From contig JAPJBO010000052.1 in the NCBI GenBank assembly GCA_030068145.1, positions 186,001 to 250,000 on the forward strand: DNA of 64,000 nucleotides, given 5' to 3'. The notes below the pieces were generated by a model. That model saw only the letters and a list, made by a program, of their open reading frames with translations. It ran no database searches and had not been told where the DNA came from. This DNA comes from Diplonema papillatum (taxonomy: Eukaryota > Euglenozoa > Diplonemea > Diplonemida > Diplonemidae). This document shows, piece after piece, positions 32,412-42,330 of the stretch; the first letter of the stretch is position 1, and each line of letters begins with the position of its first letter. Made by a program: the position numbers and the translations under genes.

Positions 32412-33155
32412 GACACGGGAGCCTCACGGGAGCCTCAGCCTTCCCCGGGAAGTGGCGACAAGGTGTACAATGCCGAGATTCACACACCACCCACGTTTTG
32501 CGAGGACAGAAGTGATGTTAAACGGCATAGAAGCAGCTTGCTCGGACCGCTGGAACGACGCCAAACCCGTGTATCCGCAGGACGTACCCTTCGCCCAATG
32601 GAAACTGAAGTTTCCCATCAAGGCGTTTAGCCGCCGCCGTAGGCCGTGCCGTGACGTTGTGGGTGTCTATCAAGCTCACAGTTCCTTGTATTTTCTCCTG
32701 CTTCATCCGGAAGTCGTCCAACGAAACAACCTTTGCACTGGTAGGGCGCCGCCTGCCATATCATGACTTCGCACCCACTTCCGTACCCTACTCATGGCCG
32801 AGACCATCGTCAGCAACCCGACGACAGACAGATGCCTCTTGCAATGTCAATCTCTGGCTGGCGGGTGAGCTCGCCTCGCGGGGGATCGCGCATTGTAGCG
32901 CTGTGGGCTCTCTTCTTCTTTGTGACTGCACGGCCAACGGTCTACGTAACGCCTTGATGAGAAACTTCAGTTTCCATTGAGCGAAGGGTACGTCCTGCGG
33001 ACACACGGGTTTGGCTTCGTTCCAGCGGTCCTTGGAGGCAAGCTGCTTCTATGCCGTTTAACAGCAGTTTCGTCCTCCTTGTGGCGTATCCAGGCAGCGT
33101 AAAGAGCATAAACCTTGTCGCCACTTCCCGGGGAAGGCTGAGGCTCCCGTGTCAC
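32412..33155. repeat. large imperfect inverted repeat, 240 bp arms
   Basis: Bases 32412-32660 and 32925-33155 are reverse complements with scattered mismatches and small gaps. Matching pairs include cgggagcctcagccttcccc with ggggaaggctgaggctcccg, and gcatagaagcagcttgc with gcaagctgcttctatgc. The loop is about 265 bp. Transcription through it would give a long double-stranded RNA. Neither arm encodes a recognised domain, although one arm frame reads LNGIEAAC in both copies. Confidence 0.85.
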
Positions 33156-33528
33156 CAACGCTTAAGTCGTTTTGGTGCCGGTGCGTGGACATCTCTCACG
33201 CCGGGCTTTTGTCTGGTTCCGGCTGTTTCACTGGGGCTCGCCGAACATGGTCTTCCCTCGTAGGTCTTGTTTCGGCGGTTTGTCAAGTTCCAGAATGACA
33301 CTGTCTTCTGGAGACCCCCAGTGTGCTTCTTGCGTCTGGGGAGCATCTGGACAACTTCAGCTGTCGTAGTATCAGCTGGCACGATCGATGGGGCGGCAAC
33401 GGAATCTGGATGTGGTTGCCAGAAAGGACAGGTTCTCATAGCACTCTTGCTACAAACCCCAGAGAAAGTCACAAAGCTTTCCCCCGGAACCCACCCCTAC
33501 GGGGGTACATTCTCTGTACAAATAGAGT

Positions 33529-33615
33529 ATAATGGACTATCGCATATTATCGCATGCCGATTATGTGCGATAATTTTGTGCGATAATGCGATAAGTATTA
33601 TCGCATGCGAATCGT
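33529..33615. repeat. GCGATAAT-type palindromic cluster
   Basis: At least six copies of ttatcgca or its complement tgcgataa occur in 80 bp, in both orientations. The cluster can form alternate hairpins. Confidence 0.75.
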
Positions 33616-33626
33616 TTGACCACTAT

Positions 33627-34880
33627 GCCTAGGGCTAAGTTGGATGGAAACGCCGTTTCTTTTAGTTTTTTCGAAATATGGAAACGGAAACGGAAACGGA
33701 AACGGAAACGGAAACGGAAACGGAAACGGAAACGTTTCTTTTAAAAGAAACGCCGGAAGGCTCCTCATGTTGAGGGGTCCTATAGGATAACCACTTCGCG
33801 GGTCCTTCTGTGTCCGTTTCCAGCCAAATTTTGGCTTTCCTTTCAGAGGGCGGTATCACCTTCTTCTTTTGATCTACCAGCAGGCACTTCTCTTCCTCCG
33901 TCTCGGCCCCTTCTTGTGTGTCGTCGCGGTTTCGTTTGTGCAGAGCAGTCGCTGATGCTCACCGCTTTCTTTCGTCGGCGATCTGACACGAGCAAATAGG
34001 TAATTACAAGCTAATGATGCAGAATGTCGTCACATGCGGATGCTGAGGTTTTCTGACACCAGATTCCACTCTTCTGTGCCTACCACTTCGTCCTCTGCTG
34101 CTTCCAACCCGCGTTCTCATGTTTACTTGTATCGGCGGCCGTGCCGAGTGGGGGTTTTTGAATCTGCCGTCCTCTTCTGCATTGTCGGTGGGGTTCTTCC
34201 TGCCGTCGCTGTCTATGCTCCGACAACACCGCCCGATGGTGCCCCTTCCGGTGACGGTTGCCACCCGTCGTCGTATGCAAGGTGCACTGTGGCAAGCGAT
34301 GACGCACACGTTACTGCGTGGCCATCGCTTTTCTGGCGGGTTTAACATTGCCCCGGCATACGTGTGCCCTTCTCACCTCCTGATGCTGATTGCACTCCCT
34401 CTTTGTCTTTCGCCGCCGAAAAACCCCGGTCTTGTAGCCTGTGGCGCGGCGGTGCTCCCGCTGTCCTGAACGATCGTATCTGTATAGCCTATTATTGGAA
34501 GCGGATGTGCTTTCTCGATCGTCTTCAGCGCGTTGGCCAACGGCCTCGCATAACAGAGCATCGTCGCCACAACAGCCATTGGTATAAAGAGCTGCAGACC
34601 TCAAAGTCATCACAACCGGATGCGTGTGGTTGCGTCTGCTCCACGCGGTCGCAACTCTTATGCTTCATTCCTCCCTCTTTTTCGGAGCCTCCTTGTCCAT
34701 GGTTTCCCACTGGATTGCGAGGTCCGCCGTTCGGAACACATTTCCGGTCGGACCTTCAGCAAGTATACTGGTGGCATACCAGCCGTTTCTTTTGAAAAGA
34801 AACGGCGTTTCCATCCACCGCCAAAAAGAAGGAAACGGAAACGGAAACGTTTCCAACGTTTCCATCCTACATAGCCCTAG
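33627..34880. mobile_element. 1.25 kb element with GGAAAC-rich terminal inverted repeats
   Basis: The left end is cctagggctaagttggatgg followed by aaacgccgtttcttttag and nine or more ggaaac units (33678-33733). The right end is the reverse complement: gaaacggcgtttccatccac, three ggaaac units, then cgtttccatcctacatagcc and ctagg. Internal frames (34004-34800) show no transposase. I read it as a non-autonomous DNA transposon with subterminal hexamer arrays. No target duplication was clear. Confidence 0.75.
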
Positions 34881-35382
34881 GGGGGAAAACTTAGTTTAAT
34901 GTTTAGGCAGAACACTGCCTCGCATGCATGTTTGATGCTAGCATCAAGTCTTCGTCGAAGAAAGTGTAAAATAAAATAGGGGAAAGGGAAAAAGGGTCGC
35001 AGGGAGTGTAAGACTCCGCAGGTAGGGTCTGGAACCTTGAGGGACTATTCCTCTTTATTCTTTTTTTCACCGCGGTGTTGTGTGCACCTCGTTCTTTGTC
35101 TCTGGTTTCGCTCTTGAACGCATACCAATCCAAAGTTAGAGCTCTCCAGTGGGTCCTTTGGACGGGGACTTTCGGTCCTGTTCCGGTGCTATCACAACTT
35201 TACAACAGGGGGGGGGCAAGGGTACCTGTAAATCCAGGGCCTCCAGGGCCCGGGCCCCGGGCCCCGGGTTAGCGCTAGGGTCCAGATAGGGTCCAGGCCC
35301 ACGGTAATCGAGCCATCCAAGGATGGAATCTTCAATATTGCAGCTTCCACAACAAGCGGAGAGCAAGACGAGAACAATTAAT
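34881..35382. other. intergenic with GGGCCC palindrome
   Basis: Bases 35237-35270 are a run of overlapping gggcccgg palindromes. Nothing else is recognised. Confidence 0.4.
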
Positions 35383-35747
35383 ATTATGTCCGATTTCATG
35401 ATCTGAAATTCAGACTCGCGTAACCCGCCTGCTTCAACTCCACGAGCCGAAGCAAAGCCTCCATTGAAGAAGTGGACATCTTGTTTCCTTTTTGGGGTGA
35501 GACTAGATTCGTTTTCATGCTTAAAGGCTTCGTACCGGATCGAAACAAGGAATATGCAATTAGTACAAGCTGATTGAGTTCCACTAGGCATTCATCTTTC
35601 AACAATCGACTATATCACGACGCAAGTTAGAGACAGGTCATGGGTTATGTCGCACTCAAAGCAAATATGGTTCGGTTCGAAGTTCGAAAGGAAGGGTCGA
35701 TAGTCATTCATTGGAAAAACTCAGGTAAGATGGAAAGAACTGCGTAG
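35383..35747 (-). repeat. 365 bp direct repeat, copy A (5' end of a Mutator-like element)
   Basis: It is about 90 percent identical by eye to 40900-41255, in the same orientation. Read on the minus strand it encodes a start near LKDECLVELNQL and then a short SHOCT-like motif (LLRLVELKQAGY, later ESEFQIMKSDI in a shifted frame). In copy B this leads into the transposase gene. Here it stops at unrelated DNA, so copy A is a truncated element end. Confidence 0.85.
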
Positions 35748-35954
35748 TTTTATTCGAACGATATGAATCCAGCCGACTCTTCCCGGCTACTCGTGCCCTT
35801 CCTCGGCGCAAAACGGAAGAGCGAAGATTCCGATTCCTTTTCAGTTTACGAATGTCAGTAACGGCACCAGATGCAACCGACCTCCAACCAAGCGAAGGGT
35901 TGGCATAGTGGCACTCATTTGACAAGACATCGGCTAGCTCTGTGTGTGTGAAAA
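35748..35954. other. short spacer, nothing recognised
   Basis: No repeat or coding signal was seen here. Confidence 0.4.
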
Positions 35955-36372
35955 TTTGGAAAACCATAGCAATAATGACCAAAAGTTGGAAAAATCTGCC
36001 AAAAATGGCCGAAATCTGGAAAATTTGGCCAGAATCTGGAAAAAATGGCAAGAATGGCTAAAAATCGGAAAAATGGCAAAAATGGCCAAAATCTGGAAAA
36101 CTTGGCCAAAAAAAAAAAATCTGCCAAAAATGGCCGAAATCTGGAAAATTTGGCAAAAAACTGGAAAAAATGGCAAAAAACTGGAAAAAATGGCAAGAAT
36201 GGCAAAAAAACCGGAAAAATGGCAACAATGGCCAAAATTTGGAAAAATTGCCCAAAATGGCCAAAATCTGGAAAAATTGGCAAAAATGGCCAAAATTTGG
36301 AAAATTTGCAAATGGGAAAAATGGCCAAAAATGGCCAAAAATGGCCAAAAATGGCCAAAATCTGAAAAGTAT
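35955..36372 (+). repeat. degenerate tandem array of atggccaaaatctggaaaa
   Basis: About 20 diverged units of 15-21 bp cover this stretch. Long frames cross it on both strands because the array is nearly free of stops; they are not genes. Confidence 0.9.
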
Positions 36373-36399
36373 GGAAATTGTGGAAAACTGTGGTAACTC

Positions 36400-36770
36400 C
36401 AGCCAAAAGTGAACGAAAATAGTTTCGAACCTTCCAAAAGTAAACGAAGCGATTCCAAAACTAGTTTCGAACCTTCCAAAAAGTAAACGAAGCACTTCCA
36501 AAACTACAAACGAACCGATTCCAAAAGTAAACGAACCGGTTCCAAGAGTAAACGAGCCACCCAAAACTAGAAACGAACCTTCCAAAACTAGTTTCGAACC
36601 TTCCAAAAGTAAACGAAGCACTCCCCAAGCTAAATCAGCCTAAAAAGAGCCCAGAAACGAACCGATCCAAAACTAGTTTCGAACCTTCCAAAACTAGAAA
36701 CGAACTCTCCAAAACTAGAAACGAACCAAGAAGCGAACCGATTCCAAAAGTAAACGAAGCGGACCCGGGG
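36400..36770 (+). repeat. array of ccaaaactagaaacgaacc units, left arm
   Basis: Units of the type cgaaccttccaaaactagaa and ccaaaagtaaacgaagc alternate irregularly. The reverse complement of the same units forms the array at 38945-39110. The two arrays flank the plus-strand gene at 37158 like the ends of an element. Confidence 0.85.
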
Positions 36771-37157
36771 GGGGTAGCATGTTGCAAAATGGAGGTTTAA
36801 GCCACCTCGACAAGACGTCCGAAATTAGCCGATTTCTAGAATTTCTACAAAGCGAGTCCCAAATCTGGAGAAAAAATAGTGTAGAGTACATTTTGGAGCA
36901 TTCCTGGGCACAAATGACTACATCCTGAGTCATTCCTGTCACAGTCTGACCCTGCTGCCGTCTTTTGTGGCTGTTTCTGGTGTTTGGATGACCCTAGACC
37001 ATACCCGGATCAGCCCGGACCAAACCCGGATCACCCAGACTAACCCGGACTAGACCCAGTCCAGGGTCAAATACTAGCAAAACCTCCAGGGAGCACTCCA
37101 TAACGCCCAAAATTCCGAATTTCCACCACCAGGAACTTCACAATCTGAACAACCATA
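36771..37157. other. upstream region of the plus-strand gene
   Basis: A repeat of cccggatcagcccggacc type (gaccatacccggatca, aacccggatcacccagac) lies at 37000-37065. No coding sense is seen. Confidence 0.45.
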
Positions 37158-38252
37158 ATGGAAGCTGCGACAACTGAGGCGAAGCAGTTCTTAGCGAAGA
37201 TTGAGAACAGAATCAAGAGAGTGTGTGAATTAACTCACATCGATTTCGACAGGATGAGACGGCGCTACAAGTGCGGAACTACCCCCGCGTTATCTTTTTC
37301 TAAGGCACTCGTCGCGCGGGGGTGTTGCAAGAGGAAGGTGGGGATGACACAATGTGGTCCTCAGGTGCCTGTGTGGTGTTTGACCTGCGAGCATTCGCGG
37401 TACAAGAAGACGGTAGAGGGCGACGAGAGGACAACTTCTGCAGTCAAAGAAGTGAAAATGTTTTTGATGCGACTTGGCAGTAATACACGGTGCAGAGTTC
37501 CGGTGGAGATAATACTGAACCTTCGCATCCGCCATGACTGCAATGCAACACCTGCGAGGTACTTCTTGCAGGAATTGTCAAGTTTCTGCGCGAAAACTAA
37601 GAGCAGCGGGATAATGTTGTATTGTGTTAACTGCGAGCACAACGTTGCAGAGGGAGCTAAAACCCCGAGATGTTTACCTACGTCCAAGCGCGTTAGTGAG
37701 CCAAGTGGCAACACCCCCTACAACGAGACCAAGCGACGCCACACTCGACCACGTGGACCTTCGACAGCTGGTGTCGTACTGGACTTTGACGCGTCTGACG
37801 AAGAGCCGGACATACCGGAAAACACCTCCCCCGCTACCGACAACACATCACCTTCCCCAGGCAGGCCTTCCTACGACGTTCGAACCTGGAAAACCAAGGC
37901 CGAATCCCTTAGGAAAGCCTTGGAGCGTGCCAACTGCCAGAACAAAGAGCTTCAGAAGGAAGTCGATCGCCTCACCTTCGTGTCAAAGCAGGGTGGTCGG
38001 TGGCCTCTGCCTACGAAAGTGTTCAGCATACAACGAGGGGTGAGTGGATCCAGGACTAGGAAGGTAGGCTTTGGGCCAGGTAGGGGGGATTCTGGACCAG
38101 GGAGGGTGAATTCTGGACCAGGGGGGGGGGGGATCAGCGCTCTTGTTAAGGATCAGCCACTTTGGCCGGATGGCCGGATAAACCAGACCCCCCCCCCCCC
38201 CCCCCCCTCTACAGTGCAGTTGCCTTGGAGGCTGGGTGGTCAAATTCTCTAA
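37158..38252 (+). CDS. unknown protein with two Cys-rich modules and a coiled coil
   Basis: This is the only convincing plus-strand gene. From the ATG at 37158 the frame runs 364 codons, but only about the first 294 look real; after 38039 it runs into a tandem repeat. A good donor (AGGG|GTGAGT) sits at 38039/38040, so the exon probably ends there. Residues 7-79 and 97-161 are two diverged copies of one module: each has a helical start, then a Cys followed by TPA (KCGTTPALSF and DCNATPARYF), and ends C-x2-CEH (CLTCEH at 74-79, CVNCEH at 156-161). This could bind zinc. An acidic Ser/Pro linker (about 200-240) and a coiled coil (about 243-275, RTWKTKAESLRKALERANCQ onward) follow. I do not recognise the family. 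It is enclosed by two inverted arrays and lies inside a transposon-rich tract, so it may belong to a mobile element. Confidence 0.65.
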   Translation: MEAATTEAKQFLAKIENRIKRVCELTHIDFDRMRRRYKCGTTPALSFSKALVARGCCKRKVGMTQCGPQVPVWCLTCEHSRYKKTVEGDERTTSAVKEVKMFLMRLGSNTRCRVPVEIILNLRIRHDCNATPARYFLQELSSFCAKTKSSGIMLYCVNCEHNVAEGAKTPRCLPTSKRVSEPSGNTPYNETKRRHTRPRGPSTAGVVLDFDASDEEPDIPENTSPATDNTSPSPGRPSYDVRTWKTKAESLRKALERANCQNKELQKEVDRLTFVSKQGGRWPLPTKVFSIQRGVSGSRTRKVGFGPGRGDSGPGRVNSGPGGGGISALVKDQPLWPDGRINQTPPPPPPSTVQLPWRLGGQIL

Positions 38253-38775
38253 GGTGAAATGGTCAAAATTCCCTGCCAAAAGTGGGCCCACAAAAATTTT
38301 CCAAAGTGTGGTATTTGGGGTATTTGGGGCAAAAAAAAAATTTTTTTTTCTGACCGCCCACCGTGGTGACCACCTTAGAGTGTGACAGGTAGCGTCTCCC
38401 CCCTCCACAGTGAAAATAGCCTGAGGGGGGGGGGGGGGGGGGGGGGGGGGGGTCAGCCGGCTGATGGATGGATGGATGGTTCTTAACAAGATGCCTGGGG
38501 GGGATTCTGGACCAGGGAGGGTGGATTCTGGACCAGGGAGTGTGGATTCTGGACCAGGGAGTGTGAATTCTGGACCAGGGGGTGGATTCTGGAGCAGGGA
38601 GGGTGAATTCTGGACCAGGGAGGGTGGATTCTGGATCAGGGAGGGTGGTTTCTGGACCAGGGAGGGTGGTTTCTGGACCCGGTAGAGAGGCATCTGAACT
38701 GCGAGGGTTGTGCTTGGGCCAGAGGGGGGTGTTTTCTGGACCACAGGGCGAATTCTTGATCATGCAGGGCAGTTT
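38040..38775 (+). repeat. ggaccagggagggtgaattct tandem arrays with poly-C and poly-G runs
   Basis: Three or so units lie at 38060-38130 and about ten at 38500-38700. A C run is at 38190-38207 and a G run of more than 20 at 38425-38452. An A8T9 stretch is at 38330-38350. Frames on both strands cross this region and are repeat artefacts. Confidence 0.9.
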
Positions 38776-38944
38776 CTGGATGACGAAGGGAGATTTAGCT
38801 CGTGGCCAACACAGACGATCCCTCATTTTTGCACTTTATTATCATCGTTTCCGCCCTTTAGGGCGCGATTCTGATCGATTCCGGGGTCGCGGACGCTCAG
38901 AAGCCTCATGAACACAGACTTGTTTGGCTCAAAGGGGGGGGTGG

Positions 38945-39235
38945 GGGGGTGTGGGGTTCGTTTACTTTTGGAAGGTTCGTTTCCAGTTTTGGAATCGGTT
39001 CGTTTACTTTTGGAAGGTTCGAAACTAGTTTTGGAATCGCTTCGTTTACCTTTGGAAGAGTTCGTTTACTTTTGGGAGTGGTTCGTTTACTTTTTCGAAA
39101 AGTTACGAACTACTTCCAAAACTAGAAACGAACCGACTCCAAAACTAGAAGCGAACCTTTCCAGAACTAGAAACGAACCTTCCAAAACTAGAAGCGAACC
39201 TTCCAAGACTAGAAACGAACCTGCGAAGAGGGTCA
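38945..39235 (-). repeat. array of ggttcgtttacttttggaag units, right arm
   Basis: Up to about 39110 the units are in the reverse orientation to those at 36400-36770. From 39112 to 39230 the orientation flips back to ccaaaactagaaacgaacc. This is the right flank of the possible element around the plus-strand gene. Confidence 0.85.
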
Positions 39236-39503
39236 AAAGAGTTTCCCCCCAAAAAAAAACGCCAGATACGCAAACTCTTTCGAACGCTGCGCACGGGTAT
39301 CCTGCAAGTGACCTCTAACTATCTGTTGCATACGCGTATCCGGATCTGAAAGCCGAAGACTTTGTAACACTTTACCGCAACCGAAGTCGCGAACCGGGTT
39401 CGGCTTGCACTGCAAAGCAGCATAATTGTGTCTTGCGCACGAGCGCGGAAATCCGCCACCCGCCATTCGGCTAAATATCGCAAGAACACAATTGCGAAGC
39501 GTA

Positions 39504-40984
39504 CTACCTTGTGAAAGCGGCTCCCTGCGGACTCGATGCAGCCCATTCTTTCATCAAGGCCTCACTGGTTTGCTCGAACAGGGAGGTGGAGCTGCAGTTC
39601 GCCAGCAAGCGCAGATCGTCCATGATTCTGACGCGAAGCACGGGAGCGACTCCACTTGACTTGAGTCGTGGCGGTCCACTCGGTCTGCTCCTGGTTTGTA
39701 AGTACGCACGCCAACGGAAAGCAAGTACCACACTTCCCGCGGCCTACGAACCACACGAGACAGATGGTGCCTGAAAGCTCCACCTTCTGCGTACCGTCAA
39801 TGGCAATGACGAGGTGGTCCTTCGGTGCCCGCTTCGGGACGATGACTACCACGTAGTCCGTTCCGTTAGGGTCGAAACGGTGTTTGCAGACAAAGTCTGC
39901 GTGTTGGTTGTCGTCCCATTCATGTTTAAGCTGGGCGGCCCACTTCCCGATCGCCAAAGCAGGGCCGCGCAACCGGGAAGACTGGCCGGAACAACGCCGA
40001 CCTGGACCGCTTGGGTGTTCCCGGATACGGAACTGCTTTATGGCGGTCGTCGTGTACCTCCTCCGGCAGAACGAGGCGAGCTCCGTTGCCGTGTACGCCG
40101 GGTTCTCCAGGGTATCCCACGTCTGCACCTTCCCCATACGCTGCGCAATCTGCTCCGAGGTAGCGTTGGGATTCTCGCTGAGAAAGCGGCTCACATCTGG
40201 GAGCTGCTTCAACCGGTTGTTCATATTCTGCAGGGGTGCCTCGTCATCGTGTTCGAGGCACTTCTCAGGGTCACAAAGCCGCCATCTTCCGCACGGCGCC
40301 CGCTTTGCGGTGAAGCCCCCCGGACACAGCCGTGCACTTACTTCTGCGGTGCTCTCTTTCCGCATCTTCAACGCTACCTGGGCTTCCGTGAGCGCGGGGT
40401 CGCTGTCCAGCTCTTGGCGCAGTCGGTTGCGGGCTTCCGCCACGCGAGTAGCTTCCACCTCGGTCTTGACGGTGCGTCGACATACAAACTGCATCTCCCT
40501 CCCAGTTTTCCCGACAAAGGAGCCCCCGAGCACGACCCACGTTGCTTCATCTCCCCCTCGGTGTACAGCGTCGGGGCGGCCAGTCTGGCAAGGTGGGTGC
40601 GTCGTGGTGTGTCATCTCTGCTTGGGCCAGTCTCTGTGGCACTCCCTTCCTGTGCCTGGGTGCTTGGCATGGGCGCTGGTGTCTGTGGGACAGGCGCAGG
40701 GGTGACTGGTGATGGTGGGATGACAGGCGCTGGTGTGATTGGTGATGGTTGTGGTGTGACAACAGGCGCGGGGGTGACTGGCGATGGTGCAGGTGGAGGT
40801 GGTGGAACGACCGGATCAGGCATGGGCGGTGGCGTTTCGAAGACAGGGGGCGGTCCGAGTGCGGCTGGCAGGCCGGCGTTGTTGCGCGCAGCATTTGTCA
40901 TTATGTCCGATTTCATGATCTGAAATTCAGACTCGCTCACGTAACCCGCCTGCTTTAACTTCACGAAGCCTCCATTGAAGAAGT
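39504..40984 (-). pseudogene. Mutator-like (MULE) transposase gene, frameshifted
   Basis: Read on the minus strand. The N-terminal part (about 40984-40560) gives a SHOCT-like helix-turn-helix (LKQAGYVSESEFQIMKSDI) followed by a long Pro-rich linker with PAPV and SPVTPAP repeats. A one-base shift within a G run at about 40552-40557 (minus strand) is needed to continue into a 320-residue frame. This holds a basic and helical region, a W-x6-NP segment and then a DDE-type domain start: HLVIAIDGTQKVELSGTICL, followed by CFPLACVLTNQEQTEW, which fits the first catalytic Asp strand and the later Glu region of MULE transposases. A second shift near 39660 leads to a frame ending DDLRLLANC and beyond. 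The gene is therefore broken in at least two places. A 356 bp stretch at its 5' side is repeated at 35383. Confidence 0.7.
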
Positions 40985-41255
40985 GGACATCGTGTTTCCT
41001 TTTTGGGGTGAGACTCGATTTCGTTCATGCTTAAAGGCTTCGTACTGGATCGAAACAAGGAATATGCAATTAGTGCAAGCTGGTTGAGTTCCACTAGGCA
41101 TTCATCTTTCAACATTCGACTATATCACGATGCAAGTTAGACACAGGTCATGGGTTATGTCACACAAAGCAAATATGGTTCGGTTTGAAGTTCGAAAGGA
41201 AGGGCCGATAGCCATTCATTGGGAAAACTCAGGTAAAATGGAAAGAACTGCGTAG
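40900..41255 (-). repeat. 356 bp direct repeat, copy B (5' end of the MULE gene)
   Basis: It is homologous to 35383-35747; both share attatgtccgatttcatgat at the left and ggaaagaactgcgtag at the right. It overlaps the SHOCT-like N-terminus of the transposase pseudogene. Its left border marks the point where the two copies diverge. Confidence 0.88.
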
Positions 41256-41570
41256 AGGGGGTCGGTCGAATACTAAAGTTATTTGACACACGGTGAAGCC
41301 CAGCCTCAGATGCTGGAGTTGAAGCTGGAGTTCAAAAGCGGGGGTCACACCCGCTTTTCGGGTGTGGATTGACACGCGTTTCGGTTGTGGCACACCCGCT
41401 TTTCGGGTGTGACTCGGGCACACCCTCTTTAACTCCAGCTTCTGAGGCTGGACCTCACCGTGCATGCTGTCAAAATTGCACTACCGTCATTTGACCCTTC
41501 TACTGTTCGGCACACCATGCCTACCCGGAACCTTTTTCAGTGTTCGACAAATCAAATAAGAGCTCAAATA
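41256..41570 (+). mobile_element. R3 MITE interrupted by a palindromic insert
   Basis: The R3 left end (gggggtcggtcgaatactaa) and the right part (ctactgttcggcacaccatg, then agtgttcgacaaatc) are recognisable. Between them a 166 bp palindromic segment (41293-41458) is inserted directly after the R3 word tttgacacac. Confidence 0.75.
41293..41458. mobile_element. nested palindromic MITE-like insert
   Basis: The left arm (gtgaagcccagcctcagatg, then ctggagtt) pairs with the right arm (aactccagcttctgaggctg, then gacctcac). Inside, cacacccgcttttcgggtgtg occurs twice with itself palindromic. The whole can fold into a long hairpin. Confidence 0.75.
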
Positions 41571-41915
41571 TTTTCCCCTTCGCACTTGCCCATTCCGGTT
41601 ATCAACGAGTAAGGTAGGATGTCTAGTAGTATCGAGTGGTACGTGGCGATGACGACGTGGTTCGACCGACAGCCCCTATGGCAGTCTTCGAGGGTCAGGG
41701 CGAGGCAGGCCACATCATTTGGCCCTCCTACTGTTCGGCACACCGTCGGCCTACCCGGAACTTTTATCAGTATTCGGCAAATCAAATAAGAACTCAGATA
41801 TTTTCCCCTTCGCACTTGCCCGTCCCGGTCGTATCAAGAGTATGGCAGGATGTCCAGTAGTATCGAGTGGTACGTGGCATTGCGATGACGACGTGGTTCG
41901 ACCGACAGCCTCTTT
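41497..41915 (+). repeat. 200 bp tandem duplication holding a cyclin-gene scrap
   Basis: Bases 41497-41675 and 41705-41915 repeat each other: ctactgttcggcacacc, atattttccccttcgcactt, gtagtatcgagtggtacgtg and gacgacgtggttcgaccgac. At 41680-41715, between the two units, tggcagtcttcgagggtca, then ggcgagg and caggccac, matches the cyclin gene at about 30924-30962. On the minus strand it reads VACLALTLEDC against VACLSLALTLEDC in the cyclin. Confidence 0.8.
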
Positions 41916-41976
41916 GGACAAGGTCCGGCGGTCCCCCCTCCCGGGAGTTCCCGCCCAGTGTGCCGCCAGGTATAGA

Positions 41977-42330
41977 TCAGCGGCGGGCCATCCCAACCTT
42001 ATTCAGCTCCTTAATGACCCCGCTGTCAACGTCGACGCCCTCTACCAGAGCTGCGAGACTTGTGCTGTGCGAGATGTGCTTGGCATGCATTGGCGCATTC
42101 TGCCAGCTCACATGAGTGAAGCAGTTCAGCAACTGAGAACAAAAAGTGAGGCTTCTTCTTCGGCAGGACAACGTGGAAATGCCACAAGTACTACATGGTG
42201 TGCTGGCACAACGAGAAGCTAGGAGTTCGGGATTCGGCTTCGAGCGTTTGCCACGAAGCCGTCCACGTCGTGGGAACAGAGCTCCAAAAATCAAACCGCG
42301 GAATGGCGCGGTCGGAGCTGGAAATCCTTC
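41977..42330 (+). pseudogene. coding-like relic, Cys-rich, family unknown
   Basis: The plus strand at about 41980-42145 reads HPNLIQLLNDPAVNVDALYQ and then SCETCAVRDVLGMHW, which looks like protein. After a shift near 42170 another frame reads WKCHKYYMVCWHNEKLGVRD and continues with a CHEAVHVVGTELQ stretch to about 42330. The opposite strand is also open. I do not recognise the family; the position suggests a dead mobile-element gene. Confidence 0.4.

Noticed and set aside
35915..36621. Several long open frames on both strands
   Set aside because: They run through the atggccaaaatctgg tandem array and its neighbour array, which lack stops by composition.
35383..41255. LTR retrotransposon bounded by two 360 bp direct repeats
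   Set aside because: The repeats are coding-like, lack TG...CA ends and a primer site, and no gag, integrase or RNase H is found between them; a transposase relic is.
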